From: Synchiropus splendidus
Taxonomy: Eukaryota > Chordata > Actinopteri > Syngnathiformes > Callionymidae
DNA: 64,000 nucleotides
Assembly: GCF_027744825.2 (NCBI RefSeq)
Contig: NC_071338.1
Location: 28,209,501 to 28,273,500 of the forward strand
Direction of reading: 5' to 3'
Shown here: piece after piece, positions 46,812-60,545 of the stretch
Layout: each line of letters begins with the position of its first letter
Numbering within the stretch: position 1 is the first letter of the stretch
Notes under the pieces: generated by a model
Told to the model about the DNA's origin: nothing
Databases searched by the model: none
The model's input: the letters and a program-made list of their open reading frames with translations, nothing else
Position numbers and translations under genes: made by a program

Positions 46812-48435
46812 CTGTTTAGGCATAGGATGGCGAGCGCCACACTGGCCCAGGTGAGTCAAAAGTCTCTTAGCAGTAGCTGCTGCGTAGATGAAGCAGCGAG
46901 AATCAGGTTGTGCACCACAGGAAGATCTCTTCAGCCGGAGTGAGAGTGTTTATCTACAACAAACTGTGACTGCACTAATAACCCCATCATTAGTGGTCAG
47001 GAGTTCAATGCTCATAAAGGAAGTTTCCTGACGCTCTGCTGTGTTCCAACCCCATCTGGGGCGGGGAACAGAAGCTGGTAACTATTTGGGGCTTTCTTGG
47101 CCGTCAACTTGGACAATGGAAAAGGCCTTTCCTATTGTTGCTAAGCGAAGCTGTCAGCGTAATGCAGCGCGGGTTTTTCTTGGCACGTGCGCGCACCTAC
47201 GGGACGCAGATGGGAACGGTCTCCTCTCGTCCCAATTAAAGCATTAATCCAAATCAACCCCGACGATCACACACGACGTAACGAGCACGGAGGCCGCTCC
47301 ACTTGCTCTGGAATACTTCTCCCAACTGCTGTTTCTTCTTAACAAATGTTCATCCTTTCTCACCCTGTGGCCTCTTTAATTGTCTCCATCACCTCTTTGG
47401 TTCATCAGTGGAGCCCACCGCTCGTGTCTCTCCCTTGCCTCCCCCCTTCACTCCCCCCCCACCCCTCATGTGATTACTCACCCAGCATTCCTCCTGCATG
47501 CATCAAAGCAGTTGAAGCTAAATGTGGAAAAACTGAATATAGAGTCGAGAAAGACAACAGCGCAATGAGTCTCAGCTTGGGCCGCCATTTCACTTCCCCA
47601 CTATTTACCGAGATTCCAGCCTGTTTATTTGGCTACGCTGTACTTCGCTATAGGAGACTTGCAATTAAACTCATTTCAGTGTCCCCAATCAAAGTCTTTA
47701 GGTTCAAGGGCTATATAATGGCTTTTGCGCAGACCTACAATGTCTGGTCGAACATGCTATGCCGCAGCCCACCCACCCACTCGCTGATGTACACTCTCAC
47801 ACGTGTCCAGGTCCCAAACATCCTGCTGCGGAGAACACTAACTCATCAAGTGTACAAACAAATGTCTGAAGGAGGCAAGACATGGACGAGAATGACACCC
47901 ACCTGCTCAGGTCACACGGTTCACCAGGAATGTTTGCACCACTTGAAAAGACAAGTCAGATTTTGCACTTCGATCGGATGAAACGCGTCTATTATTGACA
48001 CATAACCAGTGGTTATGTGTCAATTATGTATGAGGTGAGCTCATTTTGGGTCAAATATGTGGTAAATCATTGGTCATAACTTTATACTATGCTACTACTA
48101 TACTACTACACTATTTGGATCTGAATAAGATACTTCTAAGTCTTTTTTTTTCCTGCTGCAGTGGAATACAATGCTTATGGAGCTAAATCAATGATAATCG
48201 TTTTGAAAATTGAAAATATTAAAAGCATTTAATCGGCCTGAAAATAAAGGGCTTGAACTTTAAATAATCTTAATTAATTTCTTATAAGGCGCCAAGAAAA
48301 AACTACAGGCAACGAAAACATGGCAAGTAGTTTCAACAGGTCTGCTGAGATGCTTGTCAGCCATAGAAATGAGAGTGTTTTCCTCCTTCCTTATGACAGC
48401 CATGTCAAACTTAAGGCCACATTAGCCCATGTTAT
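46812..48435. other. Intergenic region with candidate regulatory block
   Basis: The sequence from 47080 to 47300 and from 47510 to 47770 is repeat-free and contains words such as CCCAATTAAAGCATTAATCC and CTGTTTATTTGGC, so it may be regulatory. A 211-codon plus-strand ORF (47346-47981) spans it without recognised similarity. A perfect hairpin follows at 47994-48024. Confidence 0.3.
47994..48024. repeat. Perfect 14-bp hairpin with 3-nt loop
   Basis: ATTGACACATAACC, loop AGT, then GGTTATGTGTCAAT. The arms are exactly complementary, giving a stable stem in either strand. No T-run or gene end accompanies it, so a terminator role is not suggested. Confidence 0.9.
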
Positions 48436-48958
48436 ACGGTAAATCCCGGACTGTAGAGCGCACCAGAATATTAGCCACACCCACTAAATTTAAGACGAAA
48501 TATACGTCATGTTCATACATGAGCTGCATTGGTCTGTAAGCCACGGGTGCAGTGGTGCTGTCTGCGCCGTAGAAAAGTCAGTGGTGCACCCGGCTTGTAA
48601 ATGCATGAGGATCACTTCTAAACTAGCTTTGAAAATGGGGTCCAGCATGGAGACTGACTCATGAAACACACTCAGCAATGTTCTGAACCTGAACCTGAAT
48701 CATGAACTCCTCACATCTTTTATTGACATTAAAGCGCTCAAATTGTGCTGTTTTCGGTGTCCATAGTTCTGACACCACAGCAGGTCTCAGTTGCTGCTTC
48801 TCGTCTCCAGTCCTCCAGGTGGTCGGCTCTGTGGGCAGAGCTGCAGACAGGTGGGCAAAAACAGCGCATTTTGAGCGCTATAAGGGAAAGGGTTTCATGT
48901 GACGAGACTCAATATTTCAGATCACTAGAAAAAAGTAGCTGCTTATAGTTGGTTACGG
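48436..48958. mobile_element. Terminal-inverted-repeat element, copy A
   Basis: It begins CGGTAAATCCCGGACTGTAG and ends with the near reverse complement CTTATAGTTGGTTACGG. The interior matches copy B (54093-54670) in opposite orientation, for example AAAGCGCTCAAATTGTGCTG here against AAAGCGCTTGAAATGCAC there. The superfamily is not certain and no transposase is encoded. Confidence 0.7.
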
Positions 48959-49378
48959 CATTAGCAGAGCACCCAAAATAGCACATGGATTTATAAAGCA
49001 GCTCATGCTTTCTCAGAAACACAAATCTGCATTTGTTTATCCTAGTTGGCCTGGACTTAAACTTTTGTTTTTTGCCTTTGCTTAAGTGGAAGTTTCACCT
49101 GTATGAAGATGTCATGACTCTGATACAGTGATTGTGCTGTGAATCTAAGAGCGGCAGCTCTACATGATACTTGATGTGTTTATTACATTTCATCTCCCTC
49201 AGTAGCAGAGTCATATCGCTGTTGTTATGTAAATGCTGTGTATTATCTCACCTAACAATAACCTGATAATGCTCAACTTAGAGTAAACAGTTCAGCTCCA
49301 TCACCATATGGATGATTTAGCACAAAGGCCTGCAGGTCTGGTTGTCTGAATGAGATGTCAGTGTCCTTGTCTGTCCGC

Positions 49379-49428
<50 letters not shown>

Positions 49429-52400
49429 ATCTCGCAGCATCTGTATGCTAGCGTTCCTCCGTCCTCCCAAACCAAACACAGTTAACAGTAGCCTGCTGTC
49501 ATAACACCCTGCCATTCCACAATGGAGGTCACTGTTCAATTTAAACAGGCCGAAAGAGACGAGGAGAGAAACTCCAGAGGCAGGAGGAATCTTTAAATCT
49601 AAAAAAAAAAAAGCAGCAGTTAAAAGACAGCAGAGAGAAAAGGACACGGCGGGAATCCAACTGCAATAAGACTTGTTATATTTTTCCACTGTGAACCAGC
49701 AGCGGGTTCCTCAACAGGAAGTTTGACACATGACGGAATTAGTTTCTCTGAGGTCATGAATTGAGTGAGAGCAAGGAATTATTTTGGAACTTGCTGGGAG
49801 CCTATTGAACTGTGCTTCACTCTGTGACACAGATTCCTGTTATTTTGGAACAAAATGACTTTCTTTGCATGATAACACAAATCATAAGGTTAAACAGCAA
49901 AATTCGTGACTAAAAATAGGACATGGTAAAACTTAAGAATGAATGCATAAATAAATAACAGTGCTTTTTGGTATTTCGCCTTTTAGATTAAATGTTTTTG
50001 GTTTATACACTGTTATTATACATAACCATAATCATTAGTGCTCTTAAAATTTTTTAGGGACAAAACCTGCCTAAACACAAAGCATTTTAAATAATTTTAT
50101 TCCCTATTTGAACATCCTTTTGAGTTTTCTTTGAGCAAAGCCAGGCTTTTTTCAAACTAAGTGGACCCACAATATTGGTTTCTTCATTGTTATTATAGAA
50201 ATAATTCACTAATCTAAGCAACATTATCAAACTGAAAGATAAAAGAAATCAAAACATAGCAACATGTACAACATGTACTACCATTTAATAATGTCAAGCC
50301 ATGATAACAAATATGTAATGATAAAATTATAACGTCCAAATTCTACCTGCTAAATGAACATTGCCTTCATCGACTGATGTACGTCTTATGGAGATTTAAC
50401 TCACATTTTATCCGAATGAACTGCGCAAAAGAATGACTAAAATTCTCATCTCTTTAATACAAACCGAAGTGTGTTATTAGAATCGAGTCATGTCTCGTGA
50501 CTAATCTGCTTTAAGGCCACCTCACAGCTGGAGTATAGCGTGGCACCTGATAACAGGGGCAGGTGAACTTTCGGGTCCCAAAACTCACCCTGATATCCCC
50601 AAATTCCAAGCAAACCTCTCAAATCCCGCTGCCAATATTTTATCTGAACTGTATAAAGGGGCACTCAACGGACACAAACCGCATCAAGAGCAGTTATCGA
50701 AGGTGTAGAAGGTTAAAAGCGAGGATTGATGAGCAGGAATTCTCTGGTCAGGCTGAACTTGGCTGGACTGTGGCTGGACATATTTCTCTGTCAGGCCGCA
50801 GGAGTCAGTGCAGCGGAGCCAGCTGCCGAGGCTCACGGCCCGGCTTCTAATTAAAACAGTGGAAAATGAGATAAGTCCACAGATCCATCATGGCCGTCGC
50901 TGGCTGTCAGGGCGCTCGGGGGCTGCCACCCACCGACTGTTTACACCAGGGCCACTCGGCCTCTCTGCTCTCAGGGTGTTTTTAGAGTCCCGGCCTGATT
51001 TCTTTAATGGGCCGAGAGGTTTTTTTAGCCTCCTTTGCTCTGCTGCGAGCTTCGCTGCATTCCCAGCCCTCCGTCAAGTGTTCCTGACGGGGTTGACAGA
51101 GGATCGGGGTGGTGGGCCGGGACCCCCCCCCCATGTATTTCCCACCCACTCCGCCTTGTTAGCTCTTCATTTATTAGACTCTAATGGAAGCCGTGAGTGC
51201 TGTGATGTCATACTCCAGTGCATGAAGAGGACAACTAGTCTGTTTTGCTTTCGCCTTCTCTTGATGTTCATCTCCGTCTGGTCTGTAGAATATTTTGTGT
51301 CTCCTTGTGAAATACTTCCACTGTTCCTGATATGTAGTTAAATGAAAACACCCAAATAAGGGCGGGGTTAAATGACGTGTTCCCTTCTCTAATATTGGGG
51401 CGCCCCCCCACTGGTGACCCCCAGGAACATACTTTTGTTGCCGTACTAGAATAAAGTGTAAACGCACATCCAGTTTGTTTAAATTTCAGGCAAATTGATG
51501 CGCTTTATGTCTTCTTTGTTACAGACAAAAACAGTGTTAATAAAGTTATTTTTTATTGTAAGTTGATCTATATTATTTTCTTTAGTGTTAACAAGGATAC
51601 AATGTTATGCAGAGGTCTACTTATAATAATTTTATAGACAATTGATACTATTTACAGAGGCGGCGGAGGGTTGGGGGGGTGAAATGTTTGGGGTTGTGTT
51701 TGACGAAAATGTCATCGTCGAACATTCAGCTGCTGTGCAGAGTTTTTCATTTCCACTCCTGAGGTTCATAGCTGAGAAAAAAAAAAGCGCTTACCTTAAA
51801 AGTTTCTTCAGGTGTTGGGCAGCACACGTCCAAATGAGCAGATCTTTTCCAAGGTCATGTGCAACACGTGAGCCGGAGCAGAGACCAAGTCCACAACAAG
51901 CCAGGGTCAGCAAATCATTTAAGGCCGGCGATTCTGGCAATTTTGCGAAAGAAGACGTATTTTGACAGCTGCCATTTAAAAGGGGATAAACTGCCACTGC
52001 GATTAGATTCAGGGGGAAAAACTGTCTTCATTCTTGCTGAATAATGGCATAGTGTTCTGCAGATTTGTTTCGAGCTCTCATGCCAGGCTCACTAATGACT
52101 CTAAGGCCTCTTCCACCACTTCTGCCAACACACTGAGGAGGAATTCAGCTTCCAGCTCTGTTTCCTCTCCACACACAGCGGCCTTTACTCTCAGGAACGA
52201 GCAGATAGAGTTGAAGGACCCGTCGCAGCTGTTAACGCCCCGTGGACATGTTTGCTCTGTTACTGAGATTCCAATTTAATGTAATTGTTTAATAAAATGC
52301 CCCATGTAATCTGACGACAGGATTAATATGAGATGCAGCTGCTGATAGAGCCACGGTCCGCGCCGATAAAGGACACACACCCACACACACAAAACCTTTT

Positions 52401-52459
52401 ATGATCCAAGCCACACAGCGAGAAGACCACAGTCCAACTTTAGGCTACTCTTGAGCAAA
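48959..52459. other. Intergenic region
   Basis: A 47-bp (GT)n lies at 49381-49427. The blocks 50700-51230 and 51800-52020 are GC-balanced and repeat-free, with enhancer-like words such as TGACAGCTGCCATTTAAAAG. The ORF at 50808-51341 (177 codons) is unrecognised. No gene is supported. Confidence 0.4.
49381..49427. repeat. (GT)n microsatellite
   Basis: Uninterrupted GT dinucleotide, about 23 units; likely polymorphic. Confidence 0.95.
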
Positions 52460-52640
52460 CTTCTCGACATGGGGTTTGTGTGTGTTCGCGTGGGTTTCCT
52501 ACCGCAGTCCAAAAACATACAGAGGTTAGTTGGTGGCTAAATTGTCCGTAGATGTGAGTGGTGGTTTGTCCATCTGTGCCCTGGGACAGACTCATCCCGA
52601 GACGCTGGGATGGGCTCCACAACCTGCCCTGAGCTGTCAG
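52460..52640 (-). repeat. Teleost interspersed repeat, copy 3 (reverse orientation)
   Basis: The text GTGGGTTTCCTACCGCAGTC, AAAACATACAG, GGCTAAATTGTCCGTAGATG and GATGGGCTCCACAACC is the reverse-strand form of the repeat at 4700-4975. Confidence 0.65.
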
Positions 52641-53078
52641 TCAGAGCTCACCAGACAGACAGAAACTAACCCATCAGTCAGCCGGAAATGAAACAGACCG
52701 CATCGTTGTCTGTATCTCGACGGACTTTTAAGGGCATGTTTTAACATTTATTGCTGCAAAAAATATTTTTCTTCACCTTAATCCTCAATCCAACAGTGCT
52801 AAAGAGATGAGATGTCCAGGCGCATGAAAAACTAGCACCTTTATTTAAGGTACACAAAAGTATGATATGTGTTTACAGGTCTCACAAGTGTTGATCTGTG
52901 CCTGTAATGTAAGAGATGCTGGTTTAAATACTGTTGCAATTGAACGTTGCAATTTTAACTGACAATTCATAAATCAGAACCACAATCAGATTTATTGACA
53001 TGGTCAGTGGGGATCCCACCACCTCGGAAAAGTGCTCCGGAAGACGGTGCAGTCAAAAAATGTAAAAAATAAATTAAA

Positions 53079-53173
<95 letters not shown>

Positions 53174-53640
53174 AGGAAAAAATGTTGCACTCTAAAGTCT
53201 TGTCTTTGTCCTGTTTTGATTTGTTAAATACATTCTTAACTGAATAATTTAGTAATTTAAATTAAGTTTATTGAAATTATAAATAGAATGTTTGGATAAA
53301 TTTCCAATGTACGAAGTAAACAGTGTTCTGTCTTGATATATAAGTGTCATTACACATTTGGAGGCTGGATATTAAAGAATTTAAAGCAACTATTTCTATT
53401 AAAGCAAATATTTCTCCCATCTCAAAATGATTAAGTTCTTGAATCCATGTAATGAGTGACCTGCTTCATGTCCTCTGTAGGCCACCATAGTCTGAGATCA
53501 GTGTGGATCGATCTATAATAAACATGCGATGAGGAATACCATTCTTTCACTGACTGTTACCTGTGGCGAGATTGCATTAATCTGTCAATGCAGCTCCACT
53601 GCGCTGTGCCCTCCATCCCACTTTTGCTCATGAACAAGAT
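52641..53640. other. Intergenic, with poly(A)-(TA)n tract
   Basis: A poly(A) run (53076-53096) passes directly into (TA)n (to 53170). No exon is seen. The remaining sequence is unrecognised. Confidence 0.5.
53076..53170. repeat. Poly(A) followed by (TA)n
   Basis: About 20 A residues followed by about 75 bp of TA. The same A-then-TA structure recurs at 56106-56204, which suggests growth of TA runs from retroelement tails, though no element body is evident. Confidence 0.9.
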
Positions 53641-53858
53641 CTAATTTCTTTTTTAAATTTAGTGGGTGCGGCTAATATTCCGGTGCGCTTTATGGTCTGG
53701 AAATTACGGTAGTTCGAAACAAGAAACAAACCGTATATACATGGAATAAATATGTATCAGTCATGTATTACTTGTACCTGGTGATGAGTAAAAGGTCACA
53801 GCTAAAGTACTGTAGGAAGGTTTTGTCCCTCTCCCGCTGCAGGACCTCCACTAACTCA
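53641..53858. repeat. Duplicated segment, copy 1 (transposon end plus flank)
   Basis: This segment matches 54601-54809 closely, including the last ~70 bp of the inverted-repeat element and about 145 bp of non-transposon flank (for example GATGAGTAAAAGGTCACAGC and the run ending CCCGCTGCAGGACC). The flank is not present next to copy A at 48436, so it is not part of the element. Confidence 0.85.
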
Positions 53859-54092
53859 GGCTAGTCACCTGTTTCATACTGGGATCAAAGATGCAGATGT
53901 AAGTCTCATGGATGTGTCATTGTGTGAGTTTGGATAGTCAGATGGGTTGACAACAGCAACGCTGGTCTTGTTTTAGTCTTGAAAGACTTTAAACTCGACA
54001 CCTCACCTTTGTTGAGTTGGGCCTGCTAAGCGTTTTTGTGTGAACGTTTGCTGGATGATGTAATTAAAAATGTTGCACATTGATCCTGATTA

Positions 54093-54670
54093 CCATAATT
54101 TCTGGGCTATAGGCTGCTACTTTTTTCTCACAGTCTGGACCCTGCAGCTCATGCAATGGCTTGGCTAATATATGAATTTTTACAGGCTGACATCAGATGA
54201 AATTGAAGGCGATATAGATGAAATCAGAGGCTTTTTATTTACTCTTAAAGCGCTTGAAATGCACTATTTTCGCCCGGGTGTCCGCAGCTCCGGCAACAGA
54301 GCCGACCTCCTGGAGGTCTGAAATCGAGAAGCAGCAGCTGAGACCGACTGTGGTGTCGGAACTTGGGACACTTGGGCGAAAACAGTGCTTTAATGTGAAT
54401 AAAAGATTTGACAAGTTCATGATTCAAGTTCAGAACATTGCCGTGTTTGTTTCATGAGTCAGTCTCCATGCTGGACCCTGTTTTCAAAACTAGTTTTGAA
54501 TCGTGTTTTTAAACCAGGTGCACCATGGACCTTTCTACTGTGCAGACAGCACCACTGCACCCGTGGTTGATAGACCGCTGCGGCTCATGTATGATCATGA
54601 TTTACTTTCTTTTTTAAATTTAGTGGGTGTGGCTAATATTCCGGTGCACTCTATGGTCTGGAAATTACGG
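54093..54670. mobile_element. Terminal-inverted-repeat element, copy B
   Basis: It starts CCATAATTTCTGGGCTATAG and ends with the near complement CTATGGTCTGGAAATTACGG, 578 bp long. It is the same family as copy A but inverted. The two small ORFs inside are not transposase. The right end and flank are duplicated at 53641-53858. Confidence 0.75.
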
Positions 54671-54809
54671 CAGTTCGAAACAAGAAACAAGCCTAAAATA
54701 ATATGTATCAGTCATGTATTACTCGTACCGCGTGATGAGTAAAAGGTCACAGCTGAAGTACTGTAGGAAGGTTTTGTCCCTCTCCCGCTGCAGGACCTTC
54801 ACTAACTCA
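54601..54809. repeat. Duplicated segment, copy 2
   Basis: This is the partner of 53641-53858, offset by about 960 bp, direct orientation, with a ~10-bp length difference near TATGTATCAGTCATG. It overlaps the right end of element copy B. Confidence 0.85.
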
Positions 54810-58189
<3,380 letters not shown>

Positions 58190-58545
58190 CCAGGCCGATG
58201 GAGAGTGTGAGAAAGAGGTGAAGAAGCGGGTGCAGGCAGGATGGAATCATTGGAGAAAAGTGTCAGGTGTGATGTGTGACAAAAGGGTGTCGGCAAGGAT
58301 GATAGGGAAAGTGTCCAAAAGGGTGGTGAGGCCAGCAATGTTGTATGGTTTGGAAACAGTGGCACTGAGGAAAAGACAGGAGGCAGAGCTGGAGGTAGCA
58401 GAGATGAAGATGCTGAGCTTCTCTCTGGGAGTGAGCAGGATGATGATAGGATCAGAGGGACAGCACATGTGCTCAGGTGTTTAGGAGACCAAGTCAGAGA
58501 GGCTAGATGGAGATGGTTAGAAGAAGGAGAAGGAGAAGAAGAAAA
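58190..58545 (+). mobile_element. LINE fragment (RTE-like polymerase C-terminal region)
   Basis: The plus-strand frame reads KKRVQAGWNHWRKVSGVMCD, then RPAMLYGLETVALRKRQEAE and LEVAEMKMLSFSLGVSRM; after a frameshift it continues GTAHVLRCLGDQVREARWRW. This is the classic fish LINE segment just before its C-terminal tail. It is 5'-truncated and frameshifted and ends in a GAA-rich run (58520-58557). RTE is the likely clade but was not verified. Confidence 0.85.
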
Positions 58546-59880
58546 AGAAGAAGAAGTCTGCTGCTTTGTTACCCTACAGAGAACTTGATAGGTCAACAAA
58601 TAGTGGGTCCAGTTTCAGTGGGTCCTCTTCCCAAAGACCCTTGTAAGAAAGTGTTAGCTGGGGTTATTTCCATTTTTTAACAACCACTGAATGTAGCATG
58701 ATAACACAGTGTAATGAGTCAGCAGTGTATTGTGTTGTGCTGTGACGCACTTGGATCAGTAGGAGGGGGTGATGAACCCTCCAGTCGTGGGCCGACTAAA
58801 CTAATGGCCCAGTTTTATCATCTGACAACTTCCTGTTGCTCCCTCTCCTGGGAAGCGCCGCAGCAGCGCTGGAAGCTTTCTGATAAAAAAATAAAAAAGC
58901 TGCTTAATGCTCATAAGCTCTTGGGAAGAAAACCGAGCAGAGAGAGAGGAGATAGTGGTCAACGGTAATGAACCGTTTGAATTTACTGCGTCGAACATCT
59001 TTGAATGATCAGCTGAGGACATGACACGCAGAGTGGAGGACTGCTGTGTGGGACCAGTGACGGCAGTGAGTCCAGTCAGACGATTGGCATGCTGGATGTC
59101 ACAAGCATGGGAACCGAAGCACGGGGAGAGCCATGATGGTCCCACAGCTCCACATGGTTTGTGGTTGAAATGTTGGCTTCCAGTGTGAACACTGCACAGC
59201 TAATTAATGAAAAAGCAGGGGGAAAAGGAATTTCAGCAATTATCTTTAACATCTGTGATCCACTTTCTCAGACTTCCTCCCCTCGCTCGGCTCAGCCTGT
59301 TCCGACTCAGAAATCCCGATGGATTTACAAGCCACTCAAAAGATAGAATCTTTACATGTGGTCTGGGGTCTTCCCACTTCAAGATGCAAGATGGAAATGG
59401 AAGGTGCTCTGTGCCGCTCAGTCCATGTTTTTCAACACGTCGTCTGCTCTGGTGAATAACAGCAGCAAATGCTTCTTCAAAGTCATTGCCCAGAGTTATT
59501 GATTCGAGATGGGGAGGGAATGACGTGGCTTCAGGGCTTCGGCGACATGTAAGCAATCGTGGTGCGCTGCCACGACTTTAGTGAGAGCCGCCATGCCTTC
59601 ATAATAGTGATATTTCGTCAAAAATTATCGTATAAAAGCAAAGTGGAAACATCAAAACAAGGAGAAAACACATAACGGATCATGGAGATGGACATGATGA
59701 CTGTTTTCAGTGTGTTTTCAGGAAAATCCTGATAATGATTGATGTTTACTGCTCACGCATCTTAAGCCGCGCAGCCAGCCTGACAAGTGAAAAGGCAGAC
59801 CGGGTGAAGATGGCTGCAGACAGGAGAGAGAGTTACTTTTCTGAATTAAAAACTAACTTTTTATTGTCACCAATTAAAAA
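58546..59880. other. Intergenic region
   Basis: The block 58780-58950 is repeat-free with GATA-type words (TTTTATCATCTGAC and TTCTGATAAAAAAATAAAAA) and is a weak enhancer candidate; 59190-59270 has CTAATTAATGAAAAAGC. No exon is supported. Confidence 0.35.
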
Positions 59881-60545
59881 AAAAAAAGTCAAAAGTCTGC
59901 TTCGCTTCTTAAATGGCTGCTTTCCATTTCTGTTTGACTAAAATACAGAATTTTTGTTTGGCTGAAACTGGACTAAATTGTTGTGACTTTTAGTCGAATA
60001 AAACATAACTAACAAAAATGATATGTGAATGATTAAATGTGACTAGATGATTAGATTAGATTAGATTAGATTAGATTAGATTACATGGCCTTTATTAGTC
60101 CCACAGTGGGGAAATTTAAGACTAAGAATTAACTGAGGCACGAGACTAAAACTAAACTGAAAAATGAACACTAACCGAGACCAAGATATTACCGTGATTG
60201 GAGAGTATTGAGACCAAGACAAGTATGTAGTCTCAAACTGATGCAGTGGATGCAGGCAACCATTGCTTAACCAGTCAGGCTCCCACTGTGGCCCTTTTGT
60301 GGATCAGTTTGAGACCACTGATAAATAGCATAGAAAAAAACAACAAAACTGAACAAAAAGCCAGAATCCTTCTTTGACCAATTACGTCTGTCGGTCTTGA
60401 CTGGTCTTGAATAGAAATCCTGAGACCAGTCAGTCCGAGACTGAGCAAAAATGCATTTGAGATTGAGATGAGACTGGGACCCGAAAAAAGTTGTCTTGAG
60501 ACCGGTCACAAGACCAAGACCGATCTCGAGTACTACAACATTATT
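59881..60545. repeat. Composite of fish interspersed repeats
   Basis: The left and middle parts carry ACTAAAAC-type text (GACTTTTAGTCGAATAAAAC, then GACTAAAACTAAACTG), interrupted by a (TTAGA)n run at 60051-60083 and the LINE-tail-like CCTTTATTAGTCCCACAGTG. From 60340 to 60540 the words GAGACCAGTCAG and GAGACCGGTCACAAGACC belong to another common fish repeat. The order suggests nested insertion. Family names are not assigned. Confidence 0.55.

Noticed and set aside
49273..49689. 138-codon minus-strand ORF
   Set aside because: It runs through the (GT)n microsatellite, giving a Thr-His repeat; there is no coding signal.
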